A stretch of DNA of 64,000 nucleotides from Geothermovivens sp964644845 (GCA_964644845.1 CAZXXS010000077.1:1-64000); one strand, 5' to 3'. Shown: positions 35,801 to 44,405, counted from the stretch's first letter. Notes: generated by a model not told the origin, from the sequence alone. Numbers and translations are program-made.

Positions 35801-36018
35801 ACGTGCGTGACAACGGCGTTGGCATCCCCAAAGAGCATCAAGACAAAATCTTTGGCCTTTTTCATCGTGTGGAGGCTCGGGACGAGGGCGAGGGAACCGG
35901 AATTGGTCTGGCGATTGTGAGGCGGATCGTTGAAACGCACGGCGGTCGTGTGTGGGTCGAGTCGGAGCCAGGGCAAGGCGCCACGTTTTACTTTTCGATT
36001 CCCAAACGGGAGGGTTAA
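32869..36018 (+). CDS. Soluble multi-GAF/PAS hybrid sensor histidine kinase
   Basis: A 1049-residue cytosolic sensor kinase without membrane segments. Domains in order (approximate): GAF 20-165, PAS-like 195-300, GAF 340-480, GAF 505-655, GAF 665-815, HisKA 825-895 with phospho-acceptor His836 in T-H-D-L-K-S-P, and HATPase 935-1048 with N-box N-L-I-S-N-A near 946 and G-T-G-I-G-L near 1010. T-H-D-L-K-S-P instead of S-H-E-L-R-T-P is the phytochrome-like HisKA variety. Several GAF domains suggest binding of small ligands or redox/light cofactors; none has an obvious bilin Cys. The start is GTG behind GGAGGAG. It is followed after three bases by a second kinase. Confidence 0.88.
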   Translation: MDGNRSTLGSIEPEGLDRIAAVATLVEAISARGDLPEIFQIAKRSLTDLLPVDQVLVLLVDESQQILTISPALNRDTIIGEQGAMVPLAQTVLREVVEENRPVIRSDLGGHEDLPEGDTYFVPPDALSDMAVPISLGKEVLGVLHLASSFPNAFNRHHEFIAQEIALLLAMAIERARQQRLKEESERAHELWLSRYQQLFRFVHTPTAVVNLRERVIEEANPALAELLKYEAKDLEQLSLERAVEAESLPGLMQLLNTAKEAGRAVQGRVTLRNADGRYIEAAVRALPPAGAHVNRLLVLFNPLVPGGQLEKEAEERLLALEDVLRRALEVLKSKGSLEALRTVLLGLGTTLRARYGAVLMRQDGGQGELRLELAEIFGERVPEGVPANAWLAGLAEGPHDRVIQEGRSLFVPDVWHEEEFERWRPVAERLGYEGAVIVPLQGRSQTLGTLALYFPRGVQVHNLDVALISAAGNFVGLILENLELERTLGEKSRHIAAVNQITNSISSNLELEEVIRATFAETKKVIDYDEGCITLFGKRPDEVQLFTVVSDRIGKNLKKSAWRRFGKGDLGWLNVHPAKGSVYPKELQELGEQMQSKINVLLLSRSKYLGTFELASLDRQAFRPAHLEFLRQIASQIATAIENARLFEEANERVREFSVVAEVSKSVTSSLEVDEVLDHIVKAAAKAMNARVCTLQFVENYEPLSSTVVSADEWRGALPNGEYANAVRKIVEERRPVVVEDLAPMLSRKTRGAPKLRSFLGVPVISRGRPIAVLSVFWDTVRKPAERDLHLITTVANQAASAIDNARLYQQTRRTAEELSRANEELENFVFTVTHDLKSPIVSIQGFTSLVLEDYAEILDDEARQYLERVLKNVAQMERLIEDLLEFSRVGRLSRPYEKVSSKEIVDEVLSDYTYRIQEKGIEVHVADDLPEIVCDPDQINQVFTNLISNAVKYLGKRKNPRIEIGWRDAEDSVIFYVRDNGVGIPKEHQDKIFGLFHRVEARDEGEGTGIGLAIVRRIVETHGGRVWVESEPGQGATFYFSIPKREG

Positions 36019-36021
36019 GTC

Positions 36022-36879
36022 ATGGTGCCAGTAGCGGGGGTCGCACCCGTGGAAGCAACAGCGTATGCCAGTGGCGACCCGTTGCGCAGACTCGAGAAAG
36101 AATTGCGCGCAGCGCGTCGGGAGCTGAAACGCAAAGACAAGGAGCTGGCGGCGAAGGAAGAGGAGCTGCAGTCCCTCTTCTACACTGTTTCCCACGAGCT
36201 GAAAACGCCGCTGATCTCGCTACGTGGGTTTTCCTCGCTTCTACAGGAGTTTCACGCCAGTTCGCTTTCCCCAGAAGGACGCAACTACCTGGACCGGATC
36301 GTGCGCAACGTCGACCAGATGGAGCAGCTGATCAACAGCTTGCTCGTGTTTTCGCGCATCCGGGTTGGGCGTGAGGAAATGGAACCGGTCGACGTTCGCG
36401 AACTCGTGGAGGAGAGTGTCTGGGAACTGCAGTACCTCATCCGTGAGACCGGTGGACGCGTAGAGACGGTGACGGAGCTGCCGGTTGTGCAGGGAAATCG
36501 AAACCAGTTGCTGACGGTCTTTGTGAATCTGATTGGCAACGGCCTGAAGTACGCGCGCAAGGACGTGACGCCGCTCGTCGAGGTGGGCTACGCGGGCGAT
36601 GAGATTTTTCACAAATTCTGGGTCAAAGACAACGGGGTAGGTATTCCGCCACGAGGTCGGGATCGCCTGTTCAAAATGTTCAGCCGCCTCGGCAACAAGC
36701 GGGATGTGGAAGGAAGTGGTCTCGGTTTGGCCATTGTGAAGCGGATTGTGGAGAATCACGGTGGTGAGGTTTGGGTCCGTTCAAGGAGGAATGTGGGATC
36801 CTGCTTCTACTTCACTTTGGCGAGACAGCCAAGGCGGGCCACACGGACGTTGGCCCGGGAACGAGGAGAGGCAAAATGA
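36022..36879 (+). CDS. Sensorless histidine kinase
   Basis: A 285-residue protein with only a short coiled-coil (about 20-52), a HisKA domain (His58 in S-H-E-L-K-T-P) and an HATPase domain (about 155-268, with D-N-G-V-G-I-P and G-S-G-L-G-L-A). There is no sensor domain and no membrane helix, so it probably works by pairing with the upstream GAF kinase or another protein, or through the coiled coil. The start is three bases after the upstream stop; its own stop overlaps the ATG of the third kinase (ATGA). The ATG lacks a strong ribosome site, consistent with coupled translation. Confidence 0.85.
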   Translation: MVPVAGVAPVEATAYASGDPLRRLEKELRAARRELKRKDKELAAKEEELQSLFYTVSHELKTPLISLRGFSSLLQEFHASSLSPEGRNYLDRIVRNVDQMEQLINSLLVFSRIRVGREEMEPVDVRELVEESVWELQYLIRETGGRVETVTELPVVQGNRNQLLTVFVNLIGNGLKYARKDVTPLVEVGYAGDEIFHKFWVKDNGVGIPPRGRDRLFKMFSRLGNKRDVEGSGLGLAIVKRIVENHGGEVWVRSRRNVGSCFYFTLARQPRRATRTLARERGEAK

Positions 36880-38768
36880 GCGACTCGAACGTGCGTGTTC
36901 TGCTTGTTGAGGACCGCGAGGACCAGGCAGAACTGCTTCGCATCCGGTTGAAACGTTTCGACCCGGCCTTGGAGATTCTGGAAGCGAGCAGCGGGGAAGA
37001 AGGGCTCGAAGTCCTTGAACGCACGCAGGTTGACGCGGTCATTCTTGATTACGATTTGCCGGGTATGAACGGCCTCGAGATCCTTGGCGCCATTTCCGAA
37101 CGTGGTTACCGCATGCCCGTGATCGTGGTGACGGGGCAAGGGAGTGAGCGCGTTGCTGTTCAGGCCATGAAGCAGGGGGCGTATGACTACATCATCAAGG
37201 AAAAGGGCTACGAGCGTCTTGTGCCGCGTGTGCTCCGCACGGCCATCGAAAGCTACCGCCTGAAAGAGCAACTCCGGACGTCGGAAGAGCGCTACCGCCT
37301 ACTTTTTGAGAACGCGACAGAAGGCATTTTCGTCGAGGACCTGGAGCAGAACCGGCTGGTCGAGACGAACCTGGCTGCGCAGCGGATGACGGGCCTGAGC
37401 CGGCAGGAACTGCTTTCACGCAGCCTTGAGGATCTTGTGCCTAAGGAACAGAAATCGATCATCCAGCGACTGTACGAAGTGGCGCTGGAGCGCGGTCAGG
37501 CGATTAGCAACGAGCTGAATTTGCTTCAGGCGGACGGCAACGAGATCGCCGTCGACGTCAGCTTGACCACCGTGGAACACGGCGGTAAGCCAGTTCTCCT
37601 CATGATCGCTCGCGACGTGACGGAAAAGCGTCGCCTGGAGCAGCAAATCCTCCTGAGCAAGCGCCGCTTGCAAACGCTTTTCGACGGCATCACCGATTTC
37701 ATCCTGGTCGTCGACGCCGACTACAGGATGGTCATGGTCAACCGGAAACTGGCTGAGTGGCGGGGTATCCCACCAGAGAAACTGGTTGGCCGGAACTGCC
37801 GCGAAGGGGTTGTGGGCATCGCCGGGTTCTGCGAGCAATGCCCGGTTCCGGAAACATTCCGGACGGGGCGCTCCCAGTTTCGGGAATGGAGCAAGGGAGA
37901 CCGAACCTACCACATCTGGACGTACCCACTCTTCGGACTCGACGGACGGGTGGAAATGGTGGTTGAACACGCCAAGGACGTGACCGAACAAAGGCGCCTG
38001 GAAAAGCAGCTGATCAAGGCAGAGAAGCTGGCCACGATCGGCTTGCTGGCCTCAGGAATTGCTCACGAGCTGCGTAACCCTCTGAACATCATCGAGGCGG
38101 CGCGTTACGCCCTGGAGCTGGAGCTTTCCCAAAAGGCACCGGAGAGTCGCAACAAGCTCGAGATCATCCGCAAGAACGTGCAGCGGGCGTCGAAAATCAT
38201 TAACAATCTGCTGGAATTCTCCCGTCATTCGCAGTACGAGCGCGAGCAAATTGATGTGAACCGTTTGATCGACAGCACGTTGTCGCTGATCGAAAAAGAA
38301 CTGTCGTCGAAGAACATCGAGGTTGTACGCGAATACGGCGAAGTGCCACCTGCCATTTTCAGCCTTGACTCGCTGAAACAGGTGTTCCTGAACATCATCC
38401 TGAATGCCATCCAGGCCATGCCAAACGGAGGCAGGCTCACGATTTCCACCCGCCTTTCGCCGGAGCTGAAGGACATCGAAGTGGCGTTTTCCGACACCGG
38501 GCATGGGATTCCGGAGGAAGCCCTGCCGCACGTGTTTTCGCCGTTCTACACGACGAAGCCCGCCGGCGAGGGCACAGGACTTGGGATGTACATTTCCCAC
38601 ACGATCATCCGCCGCGAAGGAGGCGACATCTCCGTCCGAAGCGAGCTTGGACGTGGAACGACGTTCACCGTGCGCTTGCCCATCGCTGAAAGTGGTACGC
38701 CGGTTCAACACGTGGGTGCTCAGACGCCCGGGGTGGGACAGCCTGCACCGGAGACAACAGAAGCTTAG
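36876..38768 (+). CDS. REC-PAS-PAS histidine kinase
   Basis: An N-terminal receiver (about 6-125, phospho-acceptor Asp58 in V-I-L-D-Y-D-L-P-G) is followed by PAS at about 140-255 and PAS at about 265-380. HisKA has His397 in A-H-E-L-R-N-P, and the HATPase spans about 495-605. The second PAS carries C308, C319 and C322 (N-C-x10-C-E-Q-C-P), a Cys pattern seen in some PAS domains and suited to metal or redox sensing. The ATG at 36876 follows GAGAGG and overlaps the previous stop; a longer in-frame start inside that gene is rejected. The receiver is a plausible target of the two kinases upstream, which would make a phosphorelay. No DNA-binding output is encoded here. Confidence 0.88.
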   Translation: MSDSNVRVLLVEDREDQAELLRIRLKRFDPALEILEASSGEEGLEVLERTQVDAVILDYDLPGMNGLEILGAISERGYRMPVIVVTGQGSERVAVQAMKQGAYDYIIKEKGYERLVPRVLRTAIESYRLKEQLRTSEERYRLLFENATEGIFVEDLEQNRLVETNLAAQRMTGLSRQELLSRSLEDLVPKEQKSIIQRLYEVALERGQAISNELNLLQADGNEIAVDVSLTTVEHGGKPVLLMIARDVTEKRRLEQQILLSKRRLQTLFDGITDFILVVDADYRMVMVNRKLAEWRGIPPEKLVGRNCREGVVGIAGFCEQCPVPETFRTGRSQFREWSKGDRTYHIWTYPLFGLDGRVEMVVEHAKDVTEQRRLEKQLIKAEKLATIGLLASGIAHELRNPLNIIEAARYALELELSQKAPESRNKLEIIRKNVQRASKIINNLLEFSRHSQYEREQIDVNRLIDSTLSLIEKELSSKNIEVVREYGEVPPAIFSLDSLKQVFLNIILNAIQAMPNGGRLTISTRLSPELKDIEVAFSDTGHGIPEEALPHVFSPFYTTKPAGEGTGLGMYISHTIIRREGGDISVRSELGRGTTFTVRLPIAESGTPVQHVGAQTPGVGQPAPETTEA

Positions 38769-39894
38769 CGTTGGGAAAGATGCTCAGCGCGGTCTCGTTG
38801 GACGCTCCGTCGCGTTGGTACCCGGCGCGAGTGAGAAACACCGGGAGGCCTGCCACGAAGCCTCGTAGACAGTCCGGGGGAAAGGCAGGGGAGACTCGCC
38901 CCAGCGCGACATCCCAGAACTGACAAATGCCGAGCGTCTCCCGTTTCCGAACAGGTGCACACACCCATTGTGGGTAGTTTTTCCCTCCTTCACCCGCAGC
39001 AGTGGAAAGTGCCCTCGGCCTTTCGAAGCGAATCCCACCCAGCTGGTTGAGGACCACGCCTGGGAAGGTCCACAGCAATCGAACCTCTTCCTGGATCCCT
39101 CACGCGACTTTCGATCCCGCGAGAAGAATTTCAGCTCCGCTCGGCGGCGTTTTTGAGGTGGAGAGGGAGCCGCGTGTCTCCGGGCCACGTCCACAATTGG
39201 CGGCGCCACATTCTGACGACCAGCACTCCCGGCGGGGTTCAGTTTACGCCAAATGAGGCCTCTTCACGGAACCCGTGCGATTGATCCTCGGACAACTGGA
39301 GTCTGAGAGGGATTGCGGAGTGCGGAGGTCTTTTTTCGGGCCTGGAGGGCGAGGCGGCAGCGCAGGACACTACCCCTGCGAACACCACTTGCGTCTTGTG
39401 GTCACCTCAGCTTGCTCCGTTGGTCGCCACACCCTTGGCCAAGCTTGCCCTTGCCGGTTACTTCTGCTGTGGAGACTGACACCTGGCGCTCCGCCTGGCT
39501 CGGCTCGGTCGTGAAGAATGGGCCCCCGGTGTTTTCGAAAGATGCTGAGGTTTCGGATCCTCGACGAACCTGACGATGCATTCTGCTGATCCGTGTGCAC
39601 ACACGGCCCTGTGCCGCTCGTCACGAAGTCCTGAGCCCTCGTGAGAACGGGAAGATGCCTCGCGAGTCAGGTTTGCCGGAGTGGCAGTAGACCTGGCTTT
39701 AAGTGTGGTAGGAAACGGGTCCCGTTCCTCTCGTACCGGGATCGCGCGGGTGTTCGGATGGGCCTGTGTGTGCTTGGCGGAAACAATTGATTTCACGAAA
39801 GATTCCTTGTTGACAATCTGTAGGCCAATTGCTATATTGCTGCCTGCGTTGGCGCCGAAGGGTACATTCAATCTTGTAAGGCCGAGGAGAAGAA
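38769..39894. other. 1.1-kb intergenic region, gene-free except for a promoter
   Basis: No frame has a ribosome site or recognisable similarity and no terminator follows the kinase cluster. The last 90 bases carry the strong promoter at 39810-39838. The remainder may contain decayed sequence; I see no IS ends or inverted termini. Confidence 0.45.
39810..39838 (+). promoter_or_regulatory. Strong promoter TTGACA-N17-TATATT of the seven-gene operon
   Basis: Consensus -35 TTGACA at 39810-39815, 17-base spacer, -10 TATATT at 39833-39838. The start near 39845 gives a leader of about 50 bases to the TTG start of the polyprenyl synthase gene. Confidence 0.88.
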
Positions 39895-40872
39895 TTGCCG
39901 TTACCAGCGGATGTTGTTGCGCCGATTGCTGAGGAGCTGGGCGTATTCGAAGATCTTCTAAAAGACGTGGTTCGGTCGGATGTGCGCCTGGTGGACCAGG
40001 TGATGGAATACGTGCTGTCACACCAGGGCAAGAGGGTCCGGCCCGTGCTGCTTTTCCTGTGCAGCCATTTGAACGGCAAAGAACCCCGCGGCCACCTGGA
40101 GAGCGCCATTGCTGTAGAGCTTTTGCACACGGCTACGCTGGTACACGACGACGTCGTGGATGAGTCAGACACGCGCCGTGGCAGCGCCACGGTCAACTCG
40201 ATTTGGGACAACAAGATCAGTGTGTTGATTGGGGATTACATGTTCGCCAAGGCGCTGCAAATTGCTTTGAAGCCTGGCGATGCCCGCATCCTGCACGTCA
40301 TTTCGGATGCGTCGCAGCGAATGAGCCAGGGGGAACTGCTTCAGTTGCAGACCGACACCGCGAGTCAACTTTCCTCCGACGTGTATTTCCGGGTGATCTC
40401 GGAAAAAACTGCCGCGCTGTTTGGTGCCAGCTGCAAGTTGGGGGGCATGGCCGCAGGGGCCGACGACGCCACCCTTCAGAAGCTGTGGGATCTGGGCCAG
40501 AAAATCGGGATGGCATTTCAGATCAAGGACGACATTCTGGATTACGTCGGTTCGAAAAACGAGTTGGGTAAACCTCCTGGCCAGGACCTGCGCGAGGGGA
40601 AAGCTACCCTGCCTTTGCTCAAGGCACTTGAAAAGGCCTCGCCGAAAGAGAAAACCTGGGTCGTCGAGTTCCTGCAAAAAGATGCGGTGGACGAGCACGA
40701 ATTGAAAGAACTGATCGCGTTCGTTGTGGAGAAGGGAGGACCCGCGGCGGCTGACACCGTGGCGAAGGAGTTCTGCACCCAGGCCAGGGCGCTGCTGAGC
40801 GCGTTCCCCGAGTCACCACACACAAAGGCCATCTTGACCCTCATCAACTTTGTGGTTGATCGAGAAAACTGA
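39895..40872 (+). CDS. Long-chain polyprenyl diphosphate synthase
   Basis: Trans-type prenyltransferase that extends farnesyl-like primers with isopentenyl diphosphate, supplying the tail of menaquinone or ubiquinone. The first Asp-rich motif is D85-D-V-V-D89-E-S-D-T-R-R-G; the second is D212-D-I-L-D216. Ala80, five residues before the first motif, is a small residue as in octaprenyl-type synthases, so a long product is expected; the exact length cannot be read. The 325 residues are normal. The TTG start has GAGGAG five bases upstream. It heads the operon with ApbE, UXS, GT9, RsfS, ArgS and a PfkB kinase. Confidence 0.93.
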   Translation: MPLPADVVAPIAEELGVFEDLLKDVVRSDVRLVDQVMEYVLSHQGKRVRPVLLFLCSHLNGKEPRGHLESAIAVELLHTATLVHDDVVDESDTRRGSATVNSIWDNKISVLIGDYMFAKALQIALKPGDARILHVISDASQRMSQGELLQLQTDTASQLSSDVYFRVISEKTAALFGASCKLGGMAAGADDATLQKLWDLGQKIGMAFQIKDDILDYVGSKNELGKPPGQDLREGKATLPLLKALEKASPKEKTWVVEFLQKDAVDEHELKELIAFVVEKGGPAAADTVAKEFCTQARALLSAFPESPHTKAILTLINFVVDREN

Positions 40873-41921
40873 TGCGCACGCGCTCTGCCTGGTTCTCTGT
40901 TCCCTTCCTGGTTGTCCTGCTTTTTCAGTTGAATTGTCGTTCCCGTCCCCGGATTCCCGTTGTCGAAGAGACGACGATGGCCATGGGGACGTTTTTCACG
41001 ATCGCCATCTACGGCGACGTAGATGCCGACTCGGCGCGGAGGGCGATTGCGGCGGCGTTCGACACGATCCGCGTCATCGAGAGCCACACCAGCGCGACTC
41101 TGCCGAGCAGCGACATTGCCAGGCTGAACCGCCACTCTGGCAAGGATTTTGTTACCCTGTGGGATGATCTGACCTCGATGCTGAGAATGGCCACCCGGGT
41201 TTCGAAGGCCAGCGGAGGCGCGTTCGACATCACAATCGGCGCAGAGACAGCCCTCTGGGGATTTGAAGATCAGCCTCTGCGGCCGCCGGATTCTTCCGCT
41301 GTGGATTCATGCCTGAAACTGGTGGACTACCGCGGCCTCGTGTTGGACGACCACCGGGCCAGGCTGCTGCGGCCCGGGATGCGTTTGGATCTGGGCGGAG
41401 TTGCCAAAGGTTGGGCCGTGGACCGGGTGTTCGACTGGCTGGTGGCGCGTGGCTACCGGGATGTGATGGTTGACGGCGGAGGGGATTTCCACGTGGCGTC
41501 CACGCCGCTGACCGCGGGGCAACGTCACGTGTGGGTGAGACACCCGCGAGCAAGAGGTAGCTACTTTGCTCGTTTCAAGCTGGATAACGGCGCGGTGGCA
41601 ACCTCGGGCGATTACGAACGCTTTTTCATCTGGAAAGGTGTGCGCTACCACCACATCCTGAATCCGGCCACGGGTTGGCCAGCGCGCCAGGCTGTCAGCG
41701 TGACGGTGGTTGGGCCCAGCACCGCGCTGTGCGATGCCTGGGCCACGGCGGTCTTTGTTCTCGGTCCCGAAGAAGGCCTGCGACGGATTCGGCAGCAAGA
41801 AGGACTTGAAGCGCTGGTTGTGAGCGCCGATTCCACAGGACTGTGGTGGACAGCGACAGATTCCCTGGCGCGGCGTCTGGAGGTTCTGGACGAAAAGGCG
41901 CGCTACAAGAAAGTGAATTAG
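40872..41921 (+). CDS. apbE: FAD:protein FMN transferase (ApbE family)
   Basis: Attaches FMN covalently to target flavoproteins such as Nqr/Rnf subunits, using FAD and Mg. An N-terminal hydrophobic signal of about 20 residues ends in Q-L-N-C, a poor lipobox, so it is either a lipoprotein with an unusual site or membrane-anchored. Family motifs: M-G-T near 38, D-L-G-G-V-A-K-G-W-A-V-D, D-G-G-G-D, T-S-G-D-Y and H-H-I-L-N-P-A-T-G. No Nqr or Rnf genes are in the window, so the target is unknown. The ATG shares bases with the upstream stop (TGATG). Confidence 0.92.
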   Translation: MRTRSAWFSVPFLVVLLFQLNCRSRPRIPVVEETTMAMGTFFTIAIYGDVDADSARRAIAAAFDTIRVIESHTSATLPSSDIARLNRHSGKDFVTLWDDLTSMLRMATRVSKASGGAFDITIGAETALWGFEDQPLRPPDSSAVDSCLKLVDYRGLVLDDHRARLLRPGMRLDLGGVAKGWAVDRVFDWLVARGYRDVMVDGGGDFHVASTPLTAGQRHVWVRHPRARGSYFARFKLDNGAVATSGDYERFFIWKGVRYHHILNPATGWPARQAVSVTVVGPSTALCDAWATAVFVLGPEEGLRRIRQQEGLEALVVSADSTGLWWTATDSLARRLEVLDEKARYKKVN

Positions 41922-41950
41922 GTTCACGCGACGCACTCAGGAGGATGGCA

Positions 41951-42886
41951 ATGCCGAGGACGGTGGTTACAGGCGGGGCGGGTTTTCTCGGTTCTCACCT
42001 TTGCGAGTACCTGCTCAAACAAGGGCACGAGGTCATCGCTCTGGACAATCTTCTGACCGGGCGGGTGGCCAACATTGAACACCTGCACGGCGACAATTTC
42101 AAGTTCATCAAGCACGACGTTACGGAGTACATTTTCATCGCCGGACCGGTCGACTACGTGCTCCATTTCGCCTCGCCGGCGAGCCCGATCGATTACCTGA
42201 AATTGCCAATCCACACACTCAAAGTTGGTGCTCTGGGAACACACAAAGCACTTGGTCTGGCCAAGGAAAAAGGGGCCACCTTCTTACTGGCTTCCACCTC
42301 CGAGGTGTACGGCGATCCACTCGTTCACCCGCAGAAAGAGGACTACTGGGGCCACGTCAATCCGATCGGTCCGCGCGGGGTGTACGACGAAGCGAAGCGC
42401 TTTGCTGAAGCGCTGACGATGGCCTACCACCGTGCCCACGGGGTGGACACGAAAATCGTTCGCATTTTCAACACGTACGGGCCGAGGATGCGCATGAACG
42501 ACGGTCGAGCCATTCCCGCCTTCATCTCGCAAGCGCTGCGCGGCGAGCCGATCACCATTTTCGGGGAAGGCAAACAGACCCGTAGCTTTTGCTACGTGGA
42601 TGACCAGGTGGACGGAATCTACCGGTTGCTCATGTCGGACCTGCACGAGCCCGTCAACATCGGTAACCCGGATGAGATGACCATTCGCCAGCTGGCCGAG
42701 AAGATTCTGGAACTGACCGGTAGCAGCAGCCCGCTGGTCAACAGGCCGCTGCCGGAAGATGACCCCCGGGTGCGTCAACCAGACATCACGCGGGCTCGCA
42801 AGCTGCTCGGTTGGGAGCCGAAAGTGGACATCGAGACTGGTCTGCGTCGCACGATCGAGTGGTTCAAGAAGGAGTTGAATCTCTGA
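41951..42886 (+). CDS. UDP-glucuronate decarboxylase-type NAD-dependent epimerase (UDP-xylose synthase-like)
   Basis: Short-chain dehydrogenase fold acting on nucleotide sugars. T-G-G-A-G-F-L-G-S binds NAD. The core is nearly textbook UDP-xylose synthase: H-F-A-S-P-A-S-P, L-A-S-T-S-E-V-Y-G-D-P, G-P-R-G-V-Y-D-E-A-K-R (with the catalytic Tyr and Lys), and N-T-Y-G-P-R-M. It probably makes UDP-xylose or a related sugar for surface polysaccharide. The ATG at 41951 has GGAGG six bases upstream; an ATG six bases earlier lies against the box and is less likely. 311 residues, cytosolic. Confidence 0.92.
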   Translation: MPRTVVTGGAGFLGSHLCEYLLKQGHEVIALDNLLTGRVANIEHLHGDNFKFIKHDVTEYIFIAGPVDYVLHFASPASPIDYLKLPIHTLKVGALGTHKALGLAKEKGATFLLASTSEVYGDPLVHPQKEDYWGHVNPIGPRGVYDEAKRFAEALTMAYHRAHGVDTKIVRIFNTYGPRMRMNDGRAIPAFISQALRGEPITIFGEGKQTRSFCYVDDQVDGIYRLLMSDLHEPVNIGNPDEMTIRQLAEKILELTGSSSPLVNRPLPEDDPRVRQPDITRARKLLGWEPKVDIETGLRRTIEWFKKELNL

Positions 42887-42969
42887 AAGCTGCTGCGTCT
42901 CGCGTTCGACGAATGGAGCGAACGGAACGCCGGAGTGGCGACTCAATTCGGAACGCAAAACGAGGAGGA

Positions 42970-44028
42970 GTGGCGGCCCGTACCCCGAAAACCGATTCGA
43001 AGGAGAACACCCCGCGCATCCTGGTGGTGCGTTTCAGTTCCATCGGCGACATCCTGTTGACCACCCCATTTCTGCGCGTTCTGCGAAGGCGGTGGCCGAA
43101 GGCTCGGGTAGATTTTGTCACCAAAGCGCGATTTGCGCCTCTCCTGCTTCACAACCCTCGAATCGACGGTTTGCTGACCCTGGCGGAGCCGGGCGATTTT
43201 CGCAATCTGCGAAGGCTTGCGCAGCGGGTGCGTGCCGTACGGTACGACTACGTTTTTGACCTGCACAAGAACTGGCGAAGCGCCTGGTTGAGTTTGTTTT
43301 CGGGGGCCGAGGTGAGACGCTACCGCAAAGATGCGCTGAGGCGTTTCCTCCTGGTAGCGTTTCACTGGAACCTCTACCGTCGGGTGGTGCCCGTGCGCGA
43401 GCGCTACTTCCTTGCGGGGCAAGCGTGGGGGCTCGTGGATGACGGCGAACCACTCGAATTCTACCTGAGCGCAGACGAGCGAAGTTGGGCGAGGAGTGAG
43501 CTCACCAGGCTCGGCCTTCGGAACACTGGACCTCTGATCGGCCTGGCCATTGGCGCCGGCTACGCCACCAAACGCTGGCCGGCGGAACATTTTGCTTCTT
43601 TGGCGCATTCGCTACGCGAGAAACACAACGCCGAGATTTTGCTGTTTGGCGACGTGCACGACAGTGTGGCGGCACGCCGGATCCGGAACGTCGAACCGCG
43701 TGCGGTAGACTTCACGGGCCGCACCACCCTGCGCCAGACCGCCGCTCTTCTCGAACGCTGCGACGCAGTCGTCAGCAACGACTCCGGGCTCATGCACCTG
43801 GCTGAGGCTGTGGGTTCCCGCGTGGTGGGTATCTTCGGGTCCACGACCCGCGAACTGGGTTTTTTCCCAACCTGTGCCCACTGCGTGGTCGTGGAGCGTC
43901 CGGAAGTCAAATGTCGACCGTGCTCGCACGTCGGGCGTAATCGCTGTCCACGAGGACATTTTCGCTGCATGCGCGACATTTCACCAAGACAAGTACAACA
44001 AGCTCTGGAGGGATTGCTCTGGAGGTGA
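42970..44028 (+). CDS. Glycosyltransferase family 9 (heptosyltransferase-like)
   Basis: GT-B fold transferase of the ADP-heptose:LPS heptosyltransferase family. R-F-S-S-I-G-D-I-L-L-T-T-P opens the N-terminal domain. S-N-D-S-G-L-M-H-L-A-E-A is the donor-binding motif. The C-terminal K-C-R-P-C ... C-P-x-G-H-F-x-C-M pattern is typical of bacterial members. It indicates lipopolysaccharide-like core assembly. The start is uncertain: I choose GTG 42970 behind GAGG; an ATG at 42913 lacks a ribosome site. The stop overlaps the rsfS start (GTGA). Confidence 0.9.
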   Translation: MAARTPKTDSKENTPRILVVRFSSIGDILLTTPFLRVLRRRWPKARVDFVTKARFAPLLLHNPRIDGLLTLAEPGDFRNLRRLAQRVRAVRYDYVFDLHKNWRSAWLSLFSGAEVRRYRKDALRRFLLVAFHWNLYRRVVPVRERYFLAGQAWGLVDDGEPLEFYLSADERSWARSELTRLGLRNTGPLIGLAIGAGYATKRWPAEHFASLAHSLREKHNAEILLFGDVHDSVAARRIRNVEPRAVDFTGRTTLRQTAALLERCDAVVSNDSGLMHLAEAVGSRVVGIFGSTTRELGFFPTCAHCVVVERPEVKCRPCSHVGRNRCPRGHFRCMRDISPRQVQQALEGLLWR

Positions 44029-44405
44029 CCGAGAAGAAAGCCGGACAGATAAAACGTGACTCAAAAGCGCTGGCCGAGAGGATCGCGCGGTTGAGTTTGG
44101 AAAAGAAGGCAACGGACGTTCTGGTGCTTGACTTGCGCAAGATCAGCCCGGTGGCCGATTTCTTCGTGATCTGCTCGGGCGAGTCTGACGTGCAGGTGAA
44201 AGCCATCGTCGATCACATCGAAGAAGAGCTGGCCAAGGAAAACACGACCGCCTGGCACCGCGAGGGTTACGATTTCCTGCGCTGGGTGCTGCTGGACTTT
44301 GTGGACGTGGTGGTGCACGTTTTCCAGCCGGATGTTCGGTCCTACTACTCACTTGAAAGCCTCTGGGGAGACGCGGAAATCACGGAATTCAAAGATGAGA
44401 GCTGA
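44025..44405 (+). CDS. rsfS: Ribosome silencing factor RsfS
   Basis: Binds ribosomal protein L14 and blocks subunit joining in starvation. The RsfS core follows the family through A-T-D-V-L-V-L-D-L-R, D-F-F-V-I-C-S-G-x-S and W-V-L-L-D-F-V-D-V-V-V-H-V-F. The annotated GTG overlaps the GT9 stop, but the GGAGG box at 44007-44011 is better spaced for a CTG at 44019 in the same frame, so the true start could be two codons earlier. It overlaps argS by 11 bases. Confidence 0.94.
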   Translation: MTEKKAGQIKRDSKALAERIARLSLEKKATDVLVLDLRKISPVADFFVICSGESDVQVKAIVDHIEEELAKENTTAWHREGYDFLRWVLLDFVDVVVHVFQPDVRSYYSLESLWGDAEITEFKDES

